Source: Streptomyces sp. NBC_01408 (lineage in GTDB: Bacteria > Actinomycetota > Actinomycetes > Streptomycetales > Streptomycetaceae). From it: DNA of 64,000 bases. Position 1 is the stretch's first letter. Each line of letters opens with the position of its first letter. The notes beneath the pieces are model-generated. The model was not told the DNA's origin. It saw only the letters and a program-made list of their open reading frames with translations, and searched no databases. Positions 16,404 through 25,193 of this stretch are shown here, in pieces. The DNA lies in the NCBI RefSeq assembly GCF_026340255.1, contig NZ_JAPEPJ010000003.1:434001-498000 (forward strand), read 5' to 3'. Both the position numbers and the translations under genes were made by a program.

Positions 16404-17132
16404 TTAGGGCCGGTTCTCGCGGGCCGCGGCTTCGGCGGCCTCCTTGGCCTCCCACTCCGCGATCACGTCGATCGGCGGCGGGGCCTTCGCCAGGAACGCC
16501 CAGGTGAAGTACACCGCCAGCACCATCGGCGGGAGCTTCAGCGCGATCAGGACCCAGCCCAGCTGCGTCGCGTCCCCCCACCAGTACAGCGGGAAGAGGA
16601 TCGCGTACTTGGCGAGGAAGATGATCCCCCAGGCCAGGCTGGCCTTGGTGTAGGCCTTCTTCCGTCCCGGGTTGCGGGTGCGCCAGGACAGGTTCTCCCG
16701 GAACACCGGCCCCAGGACCACGCCGAGCAGCGGGAAGCCCACCAGCGCGGAGACCGTGAAGGCCACGCCGAGACCGGCTCCGTAGATCATGCCGGGCAGG
16801 TAGAAGCCCTTCGCGCTGCCCGTGAAGAGGGCGAAGGCCACGCCCACGCCCACGCCGAAGACCCCGCTGAAGGCGTGCTTCACCGTGTCCTTGCGCAGCA
16901 GCCGGACGATCACCAGCAGGACCGCGACCGCGCCCGCCGCGATGGCGGACAGCTTCACGTCCTTGTTGATCGTGTAGATCATGACGAAGAGCAGCCCGGG
17001 GAGCATCGTCTCCACGGTGCCCCGGATGCCCCCGAAGGCGTCGAAGAGCGCCGCCTGGGTGACCGCGTTCTGGTCCTGGGCGGGCGGGGCGGCGGGGTCC
17101 TGCGGGGTGGTCGGTTTGTCGAGTGACGTCAC
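16404..17132 (-). CDS. DUF3159 membrane protein
   Basis: The 242-residue protein has six hydrophobic segments between about residues 40 and 215, and a start region TQAALFDAFGGIRGTVETMLPGLLF that is typical of DUF3159, a family found in actinobacteria. Function is unknown. It is co-directional with the OB-fold gene just upstream (3-base gap) and near the TrkA and Kdp genes, a neighbourhood that I recall being conserved among streptomycetes. A link to ion homeostasis is only suggested by that context. Confidence 0.85.
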   Translation of the reverse strand: MTSLDKPTTPQDPAAPPAQDQNAVTQAALFDAFGGIRGTVETMLPGLLFVMIYTINKDVKLSAIAAGAVAVLLVIVRLLRKDTVKHAFSGVFGVGVGVAFALFTGSAKGFYLPGMIYGAGLGVAFTVSALVGFPLLGVVLGPVFRENLSWRTRNPGRKKAYTKASLAWGIIFLAKYAILFPLYWWGDATQLGWVLIALKLPPMVLAVYFTWAFLAKAPPPIDVIAEWEAKEAAEAAARENRP

Positions 17133-17135
17133 CGG

Positions 17136-17555
17136 TCAGTGCTCCTGTCCGAGCGGTCGGAGTTCGTACTTGGGGTTGAAGAGCACCCGACGGCCGTGAC
17201 TCATCGAGATGCGCCCGGAGGCGATCATGCGGCGGCCGGGCTCGATTCCCACGATCGAGCGACGCCCGAGCCAGACCACGTCCAGCGCGGCCGAGCCGTC
17301 GAACAGCTCGGCCTCCAGGGCGGGGACGCCCGCCCGCGGCCGCAGGGTGACCGTACGCAGGGTTCCGGTCACCTTGACTATCTGGCGGTCGTGGCAGTCG
17401 CAGATCCGCGTACACCCCGCGGCTTCTGCGTCCTCCTGCAGCTCCGCCGAATGCAGCTCCTCCTGGGAGGTGGACAGCCGCTCTATCATCCGGCGGAACC
17501 GGCCCACCGGCCTGACCGGCTTGGCGGGCTTCCCGGGACGCGGTTCAGCACTCAT
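17136..17555 (-). CDS. OB-fold nucleic-acid-binding domain protein
   Basis: The 139-residue protein has an arginine-rich N-terminus (about 1-30), then IVKVTGTLRTVTLRPRAGVPALEAELFDGSAALDVVWLGRR, a five-strand OB fold of the type found in actinobacterial RecG-like accessory proteins, ending in GRRVLFNPKYELRP. It probably binds single-stranded DNA or RNA, or tRNA-like structures. It lies between kdpE and the DUF3159 gene on the same strand. A CDCHD segment with two cysteines near residue 52 is present; its role is unknown. Confidence 0.8.
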   Translation of the reverse strand: MSAEPRPGKPAKPVRPVGRFRRMIERLSTSQEELHSAELQEDAEAAGCTRICDCHDRQIVKVTGTLRTVTLRPRAGVPALEAELFDGSAALDVVWLGRRSIVGIEPGRRMIASGRISMSHGRRVLFNPKYELRPLGQEH

Positions 17556-17579
17556 ACAGGAAGCGTACCGGCGCCCCCA

Positions 17580-18266
17580 CTACCTCTCGAAGCGGTATCC
17601 CATGCCCGGTTCCGTGATGAAGTGCCGCGGGTGCGAGGGGTCCGCCTCCAGCTTGCGGCGCAGTTGTGCCATGTAGACCCGCAGGTAGTTGGTCTCGGTG
17701 CCGTACGAGGGCCCCCAGACCTCCTGGAGCAGCTGCTTCTGGCTGACCAGCTTGCCGCCGTGGCGGACCAGTACTTCCAGCAGGTGCCACTCGGTGGGCG
17801 TGAGCCGTACGTCACGCCCCTCGCGCACGGCCTTCTTGGCGGCCAGGTCCACCGTGAAGCCGTCGGTCTCCACGATCACCTCGTCCTCGCCGTTGCCGGT
17901 GGACGGCTCGGCCCGGCGGACGGCGGCGCGCAGCCGGGCCAGCAGCTCGTCCATGCCGAAGGGCTTGGTGACGTAGTCGTCGGCGCCCGCGTCCAGGGCC
18001 TCGACCTTCTCGTCGGAGGTGTGACGGGCGGAGAGGACGAGGATGGGCACCCGCGTCCAGCCGCGCAGCCCCTTGATCACCTCGATCCCGTCCATGTCGG
18101 GCAGGCCGAGGTCGAGGAGGACCACGTCGGGGTGGCGGGCGGCCGCGAGTTCCAGGGCGCTCGCCCCGTCGGCTGCGGCGTCGACCTCGTACTTGCGTGC
18201 CTTCAGATTGATCACGAGGGCTCGGACGATCTGCGGCTCGTCTTCCACCACGAGCACCCGGGTCAT
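17580..18266 (-). CDS. kdpE: KdpE-type response regulator
   Basis: The 228-residue OmpR-class regulator has a receiver domain (VEDEPQI acidic pocket, phosphorylated Asp in VVLLDLGLPDMDG near residue 52, K in TKPFG) and a C-terminal winged helix (LTPTEWHLLEVLVRHGGKLVSQKQLLQEVWG). It overlaps the kdpD stop by 4 bases (ATGA). In other bacteria KdpE activates the KdpFABC potassium pump at low potassium or high salt. Those pump genes are not next to it here. Confidence 0.92.
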   Translation of the reverse strand: MTRVLVVEDEPQIVRALVINLKARKYEVDAAADGASALELAAARHPDVVLLDLGLPDMDGIEVIKGLRGWTRVPILVLSARHTSDEKVEALDAGADDYVTKPFGMDELLARLRAAVRRAEPSTGNGEDEVIVETDGFTVDLAAKKAVREGRDVRLTPTEWHLLEVLVRHGGKLVSQKQLLQEVWGPSYGTETNYLRVYMAQLRRKLEADPSHPRHFITEPGMGYRFER

Positions 18267-20887
18267 TGAGGTCCTGCCTTCTGTCGCATCGTCCGATCAC
18301 GGTCGTGATCACGTTCCACTCCGTCCGCACCGGCCTCGCCGCCGCGGGTCCCACCGCCCACCCTGACGGGTGGCGGGGGACGGTCCCGGGTCACGGCGCG
18401 CAGGGTGAGCACCATGGTCAGCCCGCCGCCGGGGGTGTCCTCGGCGGCCAGGGTGCCGTCCATGGACTCCGCGAAGCCCCGGGCGACCGCGAGCCCGAGG
18501 CCCACCCCGGCCCCGCGCGGCGCGTCCCCGTACCGCTGGAAGGGGGCAAAGATCCTGTCCTTGGCCTCGTCCGGCACGCCGGGCCCGCGGTCGACGACCC
18601 GCACCTCGACCCGGTCCCCGAGGAAGCTGGCCGCCACCAGGACGGGCTGCCCCCGCGGGCTGTACTTGACGGCGTTCTCGACCACGTTGGCCACGGTCCG
18701 CTCCAGCAGCCCCGGGTCGACCGCCACCATCGGCAGCGTCTCGGGCACGTCCAGCAGCACGCTGTCCTCCGGTACGCCGCCCAGCGCCATCGGGACCACC
18801 TCGTCGAGGTCGATCTCCCTGATCAGCGGGGTGACGGTGCCGGTCTGGAGCCGGGACATGTCCAGCAGGTTGCCCACCAGGTGGTCGAGCCGGTCGGCGC
18901 CGTCCTCGATGCCTTCGAGCAGCTCGGCGCGGTCCTCCTCGGACCACTCCACGTCGTCGGAGCGCAGGGAGGTCACGGAGGCCTTGATGGAGGCCAGGGG
19001 CGTACGGAGGTCATGGCTGACGGCGGCCAGCAGCGCAGTCCGGATCCGGTTGCCCTCGGCCAGCCGGCGGGCCTCCTCGGCCTCCCCGACCAGCCGCTGG
19101 CGGTCCAGGACCACGGCGGCCTGGGCCGCGAAGGCGCCGAGCACCCTGCGGTCCTCGGCGGGCAGCACCCGCCCGGACAGGGCCAGCGCCATGTGGTCCC
19201 CGATGGGCATGTCCACATCGGCGTCCTCGGGCCGGGCCACCGGGCTCGGGCCGACGCTGGCGGCCCGCTTCCAGGGCTCGACGTCGCCCGCGCGTTCGAG
19301 CAGGGCCACCGACTCCATGGCGAAGGTCTCGCGCACCCGCTCCAGCAGCGCGTCGAGCGCGGTCTCCCCGCGCAGCACGCTGCCGGCCAGGAAGGAGAGG
19401 ATCTCGGACTCGGCGCGCAGCCGCGCGGCCTGGTGGGTGCGCCGGGCGGCCACGTCCACCACCGAGGCCACCGAGACGGCGACCCCGAAGAAAACGATGA
19501 TGGCCACGACGTTCTTGGGGTCGGAGATCGTGAACTGGTGCAGCGGCGGCGCGAAGTAGTAGTTGAGCAGCAGCGACCCGAAGGCGGCCGAGGCCAGCGC
19601 CGGCCACAGCCCGCCCAGCAGCGCGGCCGCCACCGTCAGCGCCAGGAAGAGCAGCATGTCGTTGGCGAGCCCGGGGTCCGCCGCGATGTGGGTGAGCAGC
19701 AGGCAGAGCAGCGCGGGGAGGATCACGCCCACCACCCAGCCGGCCACGATGCGGGGACGGCCGAGGCGGGCCGCCGAGCGGACCACGGGCAGGCCGCGCC
19801 CCTTGGCGACCTCCTCGTGCGTCACGATGTGGACGTCGAGGTCGGGCCCCGAGTCGCGGGCCACGCTGGCGCCGACCCCGGGCCCGAAGACGTACTGCCA
19901 GGAGCGGCGGCGGCTGGAGCCGAGCACGATCTGGGTGGCGTTGACCCCGCGGGCGAATTCGAGGAGTGCCTCGGGGACGTTGTCGCCGATCACATGGTGA
20001 AACGTTCCACCCAGGTCCTCGACGAGCGTCCGCTGGACTGCGAGCTCCTTCGGGGAGGCCGCGGTGAGCCCGTCGCTGCGGGCGATGTAGACGGCGAGGA
20101 TCTCGCTGCCGGAGCCCTTGGCGGCCACCCGGGAGGCCCGCCGGATGAGCGTGCGCCCCTCCGGCCCGCCGGTCAGCCCGACGACGATCCGCTCCCGCGC
20201 CTGCCAGGTGGAGCGGATGCCGTGCTCGCCCCGGTACTGCTGGAGGTACTCGTCCGCCCGGTCGGCCACCCACAGCAGCGCGAGCTCGCGCAGGGCGGTG
20301 AGGTTGCCGGGGCGGAAGTAGTTGGACAGGGCCGCGTCGACCTTGTCGGACTTGTAGACGTTGCCGTGGGCCATGCGGCGGCGCAGTGCCTGCGGTGACA
20401 TGTCGACGAGCTCTATCTGGTCCGCCCGGCGGACCACCTCGTCCGGCACGGTCTCCCGCTGCCGGACCCCGGTGATCGACTCGACCACGTCCCCGAGCGA
20501 CTCCAGGTGCTGGATGTTGACCGTGGACACGACGTCGATCCCGGCCCGCAGCAGCTCTTCCACGTCCTGCCAGCGCTTGGCGTTGCGCGAGCCCGGCACG
20601 TTGGTGTGCGCGAGCTCGTCCACGAGGGCGACGGCGGGTCTGCGGGCGAGTACCGCGTCCACGTCCATCTCGGTGAAGGCCGCACCGCGGTACGCCAGCG
20701 TCCTGCGCTCCACCTGTTCCAGGCCGTGCAGCATGACCTCGGTGCGCGGCCTCCCGTGGTGCTCGACGAAGCCGACCACGCAGTCGGCGCCCCGCTCCAC
20801 CCTGCGGTGGGCCTCGGAGAGCATCGCGTAGGTCTTGCCGACACCGGGCGCCGCGCCCAGATAGATCCTCAGCCTGCCGCGTCCCAT
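18263..20887 (-). CDS. kdpD: KdpD-type sensor histidine kinase
   Basis: The 874-residue protein has the full KdpD order: N-terminal KdpD domain with Walker A GAAPGVGKT and a later DELAHTNVPGSRNAKRW segment (to about 210), a USP-like domain (about 240-370), four membrane helices (about 390-490), a GAF region (about 510-630), HisKA with AVSHDLRTPL, and HATPase with VENAVKYSPRG and GPGVPD. I chose the ATG at 20887 (MGRGRLRIYL, the usual start); a GTG 33 bases upstream is possible. It senses potassium or c-di-AMP status in related bacteria and signals to KdpE. The hairpin at 21000-21040 separates it from the dut operon. Confidence 0.93.
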   Translation of the reverse strand: MGRGRLRIYLGAAPGVGKTYAMLSEAHRRVERGADCVVGFVEHHGRPRTEVMLHGLEQVERRTLAYRGAAFTEMDVDAVLARRPAVALVDELAHTNVPGSRNAKRWQDVEELLRAGIDVVSTVNIQHLESLGDVVESITGVRQRETVPDEVVRRADQIELVDMSPQALRRRMAHGNVYKSDKVDAALSNYFRPGNLTALRELALLWVADRADEYLQQYRGEHGIRSTWQARERIVVGLTGGPEGRTLIRRASRVAAKGSGSEILAVYIARSDGLTAASPKELAVQRTLVEDLGGTFHHVIGDNVPEALLEFARGVNATQIVLGSSRRRSWQYVFGPGVGASVARDSGPDLDVHIVTHEEVAKGRGLPVVRSAARLGRPRIVAGWVVGVILPALLCLLLTHIAADPGLANDMLLFLALTVAAALLGGLWPALASAAFGSLLLNYYFAPPLHQFTISDPKNVVAIIVFFGVAVSVASVVDVAARRTHQAARLRAESEILSFLAGSVLRGETALDALLERVRETFAMESVALLERAGDVEPWKRAASVGPSPVARPEDADVDMPIGDHMALALSGRVLPAEDRRVLGAFAAQAAVVLDRQRLVGEAEEARRLAEGNRIRTALLAAVSHDLRTPLASIKASVTSLRSDDVEWSEEDRAELLEGIEDGADRLDHLVGNLLDMSRLQTGTVTPLIREIDLDEVVPMALGGVPEDSVLLDVPETLPMVAVDPGLLERTVANVVENAVKYSPRGQPVLVAASFLGDRVEVRVVDRGPGVPDEAKDRIFAPFQRYGDAPRGAGVGLGLAVARGFAESMDGTLAAEDTPGGGLTMVLTLRAVTRDRPPPPVRVGGGTRGGEAGADGVERDHDRDRTMRQKAGPQ

Positions 20888-20999
20888 GCGCCCATTCTCG
20901 GGGACGTCCGCGCTGTTCACGCACCGATGAGGGCCGGCGGGCGCATCCCTGACGGATTCCTGACGCCCGCACGGCGTCCGCCGTGCCCGCCCGCGAAAG

Positions 21000-21040
21000 G
21001 GCCGGTGGGCCCCACTCCGAAGGAGTAGGGCCCACCGGCC
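21000..21040. terminator. Terminator of the minus-strand dut operon
   Basis: GGCCGGTGGGCCC and its exact complement flank a second inner hairpin (ACTCC/GGAGT). The element lies downstream of the DUF3710 stop and upstream of kdpD, followed by GAAAA. Confidence 0.8.
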
Positions 21041-21083
21041 GAAAACATGCGTCTGCCCCGCCTGCGAGGGGGGCGGCGCGAGG

Positions 21084-21869
21084 TCAGCGGACCTCGGTGA
21101 TCTCCGGGCCGCGCTCCAGCTGGCCCATACCGCCGCCGAAGCGGGAGCCTTCCTGCTCCTCCGTCTGCACGCCGTCCGGCACCATCTGGGCGTCGTTCGG
21201 CAGCTTCAGGACGATCGGGTCGCGGGGGGCCATCGGGCCGTCGCCGCGGACGACGACGGTGTCCCGGAAGATCTGCTCCAGCACGCCCGCCGACTCGGGG
21301 CGCACCGCGCCCTGGCCGGAGATGACGCCGCGCAGGAACCAGCGCGGGCCGTCGACGCCGACGAAGCGCACCAGCTGGGCGCCGGCCTGCCCGTCGGGGA
21401 GCTGCACGGGTACCTGGGCGCGGAGCTCCCAGCCCAGCGGGCCCTCGGCCTCGTCGATGAGGCCGCCCTGCTGGGTGATGCCCGTGGCGATCTCGTCGCG
21501 GACCTCGCCCCAGATGCCCTCCTTCTTGGGCGCGGCGAAGGCCTGCAGCTGCACTGCGCTGTCGCCGAGGACCACGGTGGCGGCCACGATCGCGTCACCG
21601 GCGACCTCGACGCGCAGCTCCATGCCCTCGACACCGGGTACGAGGATGCCGCCCAGGTCGACCCGGCCGTCGGCCGGGTTTCCGAGCACCTCGGAGACGT
21701 CCCACGGGCCGTCGGGCCGCGGGGCCGGCGGCAGGTTCACCCGGCGCGGCTTGGCCGCGGTGTCCTGTCCCTCGGCATCGTCGAACTCGTCGGCGCCGGC
21801 GCCGTCAACGACCTGCTCGGCCGCGCCGCCGTCCTTGGCGGAGTCGTTCTTCTTGCGACGTCCGAACAC
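21084..21869 (-). CDS. DUF3710 protein
   Basis: A 261-residue protein beginning MFGRRKKN, then an acidic low-complexity stretch (about 10-45), then the DUF3710 core with GPWDVSEV, DLGGILVPGVEGMELRVEV and RFVGVDGPRWFLRGVISG. The family is found beside dut in actinobacteria; its function is unknown. It is one base from the dut stop and is certainly in the same transcript. No catalytic motif is visible. Confidence 0.88.
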   Translation of the reverse strand: MFGRRKKNDSAKDGGAAEQVVDGAGADEFDDAEGQDTAAKPRRVNLPPAPRPDGPWDVSEVLGNPADGRVDLGGILVPGVEGMELRVEVAGDAIVAATVVLGDSAVQLQAFAAPKKEGIWGEVRDEIATGITQQGGLIDEAEGPLGWELRAQVPVQLPDGQAGAQLVRFVGVDGPRWFLRGVISGQGAVRPESAGVLEQIFRDTVVVRGDGPMAPRDPIVLKLPNDAQMVPDGVQTEEQEGSRFGGGMGQLERGPEITEVR

Positions 21870-21870
21870 G

Positions 21871-22416
21871 TCACTGTCCTTCCCGGTCGGTTACGACCGA
21901 AGCGTAGCCATTCCCACCCTGCTGACCAGCGCCGGATCCGGCCACGGCCGCATGACCGCCGGTGGAGCCGAAACCCCCCTCGGCCCGGGCCGAGCCGGGA
22001 AGTTCCGCCACCTCGTGGAAGCGCACCTTCTCGACCCTCTGGACAACCAGCTGGGCAATGCGGTCGAAACGCTCGAACCGGACGCTCTCGCGAGGGTCGA
22101 GATTGACCACGATCACCTTGATCTCCCCACGGTACCCGGCATCCACCGTCCCCGGGGCATTCACGAGGGCGAGCCCGCAGCGGGCGGCCAGGCCGGAGCG
22201 CGGGTGCACGAAGGCCGCGTACCCGTCGGGCAGGGCGATGGAGACCCCGGTGGGGAGTACCGCGCGCTCGCCGGGCGCCAGCTCGGCGGCCTCGGTGGTC
22301 ACCAGGTCGCAGCCGGCGTCGCCGGGGTGACCGTAGGCCGGAATCGGGACCTCCGGGTCGATCCGGCGGATCAGCACGTCGATGTCGTGACGTGCCGCGT
22401 CGTTGTTCAGGGACAT
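21871..22416 (-). CDS. dut: dUTP diphosphatase
   Basis: The 181-residue trimeric-type dUTPase has all five motifs: PGDAGCDL, HPRSGLA, GTVDAGYRGEI with the catalytic Asp, RFDRIAQLVVQ, and the C-terminal P-loop-like GGFGSTGG. It hydrolyses dUTP to dUMP, keeping uracil out of DNA and feeding dTMP synthesis. The C-terminus has an extra 25-residue tail after the motif. It overlaps the upstream thioesterase stop as TGATG and leads directly into the DUF3710 gene. Confidence 0.96.
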   Translation of the reverse strand: MSLNNDAARHDIDVLIRRIDPEVPIPAYGHPGDAGCDLVTTEAAELAPGERAVLPTGVSIALPDGYAAFVHPRSGLAARCGLALVNAPGTVDAGYRGEIKVIVVNLDPRESVRFERFDRIAQLVVQRVEKVRFHEVAELPGSARAEGGFGSTGGHAAVAGSGAGQQGGNGYASVVTDREGQ

Positions 22417-23000
22417 CAGGGGTTCACCTCAAAGGCGCGTGCGCGCCTGACCTGGTCCGGGTCGGCCATCGCCGCCTGGATCTCCTCGGGCCGACCGTTG
22501 TCGATGAAGTGGTCGACCTTCACTTCGATGAAGAGGGCGTCGGCGCGCACCGCGACCAGGCCCTCCGGGCCGCCTATCCGGCCCACGGCCGTACAGTAGA
22601 TCTTCCGGCCGGCGACGGCGGTGACCTCGGCCTCCAGATACAGCACGGTGTCCACGGGCACGGGCCGTACGAAGTCGGTCTCCAGCCGGCCCGTCACGGC
22701 GATGACGCGCAGCAGCCAGTTCAGGGAGCCCAGCGTCTCGTCGAGCGCGGTGGCCAGGACGCCGCCGTGGGCGAGGCCGGGTGCCCCCTGGTGGGCGGGC
22801 TTGACGGTGAACTCGGCGGTGACGCGCACGCCCTCGCCCGCCCGGGCCTCCAGGTGGAGTCCGTGCGGCTGGCCCTCGCCGCAGCCGAAACAGTGCTCGT
22901 AGTGCGCGCCGAGGAGCTCCCCGGGTGCCGGGGCATCGGGGTGCCGGACCGGCGCGGTGGCGTCGGCCGGGGGCGTCAACGCTGTGTTTCGTCCACTCAC
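22416..23000 (-). CDS. PaaI-type hotdog-fold thioesterase
   Basis: The 194-residue protein has a hotdog fold with HYEHCFGCGEGQPHGLHL, GLAHGGVLATALDETLG (the catalytic loop HGG and a downstream acidic residue) and TDFVRPVPVDTVLY. It would hydrolyse acyl-CoA thioesters; the substrate is not predictable. GTG at 23000 was chosen as the last start before the conserved domain; the frame stays open upstream. It is the first gene of the dut operon and diverges from the DUF3093 gene, whose start is 58 bases away. Confidence 0.85.
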   Translation of the reverse strand: MSGRNTALTPPADATAPVRHPDAPAPGELLGAHYEHCFGCGEGQPHGLHLEARAGEGVRVTAEFTVKPAHQGAPGLAHGGVLATALDETLGSLNWLLRVIAVTGRLETDFVRPVPVDTVLYLEAEVTAVAGRKIYCTAVGRIGGPEGLVAVRADALFIEVKVDHFIDNGRPEEIQAAMADPDQVRRARAFEVNP

Positions 23001-23058
23001 AGCCGCAGACCTTACCCGCGCGGCTACCCACCGGTCGCCTCGTGGCAGGCTTGGCCGC

Positions 23059-23547
23059 ATGCAGCTCTCCCCCGCGCACCACGACGAACGCCTGACCGCC
23101 CCCCACTCCTGGTGGGGCATCGCCGTACTGATCGGTCTCGCGTGCGCGCTGATGCTGCTGCCGCTGGGCACGCTGCCGCTGCTGGCCGGGCTGGTCGGGG
23201 GCACCGCGCTGTCGGGGCTGCTGGTGAGCTCGTACGGCTCCGCGCGCGTACGCGTGGTGAACGGCGCGCTGGCGGCGGGGGACGCGCGGATCCCGGTGAC
23301 GGCCCTGGGCGAGCCCGAGATCCTGGACGCCGAGGAGTCGCGCGCCTGGCGGACGTACAAGGCCGATACGCGCGCCTTCATGCTGATGCGCAGCTACGTC
23401 CCGACGGCGGTCCGCATCGAGGTGACGGATCCTGCCGACCCGACCCCGTACGTCTACGTCTCGACCCGCGAGCCGCTTGCCTTGGCGGCGGCGATCAGGG
23501 CGTCGAAGTCCAGCCCCGCCGGCACCTCCAGCCCCGCCGGCGTTTGA
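23059..23547 (+). CDS. DUF3093 membrane protein
   Basis: The 162-residue protein has two close hydrophobic helices (about residues 17-55), then a cytoplasmic domain with SYGSARVRVVNGALAAGDARIPV and DPADPTPYVYVSTREP, the DUF3093 signature in actinobacteria. Function is unknown. Its last dozen residues (SSPAGTSSPAGV) and its stop are encoded by the left part of an interspersed repeat, so the C-terminus was probably altered by repeat insertion. Confidence 0.85.
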   Translation: MQLSPAHHDERLTAPHSWWGIAVLIGLACALMLLPLGTLPLLAGLVGGTALSGLLVSSYGSARVRVVNGALAAGDARIPVTALGEPEILDAEESRAWRTYKADTRAFMLMRSYVPTAVRIEVTDPADPTPYVYVSTREPLALAAAIRASKSSPAGTSSPAGV

Positions 23548-23574
23548 GGCGCGGGGTCCGGGGCGGAGCCCCGG
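23527..23574 (-). repeat. Interspersed GC-rich repeat, copy 2 (inverted) with a partial tandem copy
   Basis: Reverse-strand copy of the unit described at 16337. A shorter partial copy (TCCAGCCCCGCCGG, 23509-23522) precedes it. The DUF3093 stop codon lies within it. Confidence 0.8.
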
Positions 23575-23583
23575 CGGCGGCGC

Positions 23584-24501
23584 TCAGCCGTGCCGGTCGG
23601 GCCGCCCGCCCTCGATGGCGTCCCTCATGCCCTCAGGAAGGGGCTTGGTGGGCTGCTCAAGCGGCGGCAACGCCGAAAGGGCGTCCCAGGCCACCGCACG
23701 GCTCCGCAGGTCTCCCCGCACCTTCTCGGCGACTTTTCGCGTGTCGCGGCGGTTCATGACGGCTCCGACGGCCGCTCCCACCATGAAGGGCATGAGGTTC
23801 GGCAGGCTGCGGAACATCCGCTTCATGATCTGCTGGCGCAGTTCGCGCTTCATCTGGCCGCCGAGCGCCGCGTTCAGGGTGGTCGGCTTCGTCAGGTCGA
23901 CCCCGCGCTCCTCCGTCCAGGCGGTCAGGTAGGCGCGGCTGCGGTCCTTGAGGCCGCCGGGCGGGCGCAGGCCGTACACCTCGTGGAGTTCGGCGACGAG
24001 CTTCAGCTCGATCGCCGCGACGCCGGTGATCTCCGCGGCCAGCTCCGCCGGCATCGCGGGCGGAACGGGCAGCATGGCCGCCGCGCCGATGCCCGCGCCG
24101 ACGGTGGACGTGGCGTTGGCGGCGCCCGCGATCAGCTTGTCGGCAAGCTGATCGGGACCGAGGCCCGGGAACTGCGCGCGCAGGGTCGCGAGGTCCCGAA
24201 CCGGAACGCGCGGGGCGTTCTCGATGATCAGCTCGGTGATGTACAGGGCGACGGCCCTGGCACCATCGCCGCCCTTGCGTACACCGTTCTTGACGGCTTG
24301 GAGCCGACGAGCCCCGGACCGCTGCCGGGACCCCTCGTCGACCTCTGTGGCCGACGGCACCGCCGGGGCGGTGTCGGAGGGCACGGCGGGTACGCCGGGG
24401 GCTCCAGGACCCGTTTCCGGGCCTGTGGTTGCCACCTGCGTCTCCGCCGGATCACCAGATTTTCGGAAGCGTCGCTTCCGAAAGGGTGTCGAGCCAGCCA
24501 C
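23584..24501 (-). CDS. Conserved actinobacterial protein with glycine-rich hydrophobic segments, EcsC-like
   Basis: A 305-residue protein. Residues 1-65 are low-complexity (Pro, Thr, Ala). Beyond that are helices with small-residue hydrophobic stretches (STVGAGIGAAAMLPVPPAMPAELA about 130-155, and NLMPFMVGAAVGAVMNRRDTRKVAEKVR about 235-262). The latter pattern recalls EcsC-family membrane-associated proteins. No enzymatic motif is seen. It is followed after 12 bases by the DUF4193 gene stop, so the two form a tandem. Function unknown. Confidence 0.75.
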   Translation of the reverse strand: MAGSTPFRKRRFRKSGDPAETQVATTGPETGPGAPGVPAVPSDTAPAVPSATEVDEGSRQRSGARRLQAVKNGVRKGGDGARAVALYITELIIENAPRVPVRDLATLRAQFPGLGPDQLADKLIAGAANATSTVGAGIGAAAMLPVPPAMPAELAAEITGVAAIELKLVAELHEVYGLRPPGGLKDRSRAYLTAWTEERGVDLTKPTTLNAALGGQMKRELRQQIMKRMFRSLPNLMPFMVGAAVGAVMNRRDTRKVAEKVRGDLRSRAVAWDALSALPPLEQPTKPLPEGMRDAIEGGRPDRHG

Positions 24502-24513
24502 GGCCGACGCCTC

Positions 24514-24810
24514 TCAGTCGCAGTCGCGACAGATCGGCTGACCGTTCTTCTCGCGTGCCAGCTGGCTGCGGTGGTGCACCAGGAAGCAGGTCATGCAGGT
24601 GAACTCGTCGGCCTGCTTGGGCAGGACCCGGACGGCCAGCTCCTCGTTGGAGAGGTCCGCGCCGGGAAGCTCCAGGCTTTCGGCCGAGTCGAACTCGTCC
24701 ATGTCCGGGGACGAGGACGACTTCTCGTTGCGTCGGGCCTTCAGCTCTTCAATGCTGTCGTTGTCGACGTCGTCGTCGGTCTTGCGTGGGGTGTCGTAGT
24801 CCGTTGCCAT
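24514..24810 (-). CDS. DUF4193 zinc-ribbon-like protein
   Basis: A 98-residue acidic protein ending in FTCMTCFLVHHRSQLA...PICRDCD. The two CxxC pairs form a probable zinc-binding site. This matches DUF4193, a small actinobacterial family of unknown role; related proteins with this ribbon are often regulators or chaperone-like. The upstream region has a 380-base gap to cutS, so it has its own promoter. Confidence 0.88.
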   Translation of the reverse strand: MATDYDTPRKTDDDVDNDSIEELKARRNEKSSSSPDMDEFDSAESLELPGADLSNEELAVRVLPKQADEFTCMTCFLVHHRSQLAREKNGQPICRDCD

Positions 24811-25193
24811 TGTTCGCTCTCCCCCTCTGGGTGTTAGCGGTGTCTCAGCGCACGTAACGCGCGAGAGGCCGGACTTGTGCCCGACCTGAGGCGGAGATTT
24901 TGCCTCACATCAAGGTCTGTTACTCAATCGACACCCAGCCGCACGCTTTGAGGAGCAATTGGCTGGGATGACGACCGGGACCGTACACGGTCCGGGGGCC
25001 GTCTTGCACAAACGCCACCCCGTGCATTTACCGCCATCAGGGGGGCCGGAAACCCGGACTTCCCGGGCGTTCCGGCCGTCCTGGGGTCACAGAACGCACA
25101 TGGGCCGACACTGGGCACTGTGATCGATCACACAGGGGGAAGTGTCTTCATGGACCATGCGTTCAGCCACCAGCGAACACGGCGCGGCAGATC
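24811..25193. promoter_or_regulatory. Intergenic region with a TGTGATCGATCACA palindrome
   Basis: This 383-base gap holds the promoter of the DUF4193 gene and the 3' flank of cutS. A perfect 14-base palindrome lies at 25119-25132, 62 bases from the cutS stop. It resembles a CRP-type site but has a 4-base spacer instead of 6. No small gene is convincing here. Confidence 0.4.

Noticed and set aside
20888..21083. kdpFABC next to kdpD
   Set aside because: The gap upstream of kdpD holds only a terminator and then the DUF3710/dut operon; no pump gene is present.
25119..25132. A CRP binding site
   Set aside because: The palindrome TGTGATCGATCACA has a 4-base instead of 6-base spacer and lies downstream of cutS, so it is recorded only as a palindrome.
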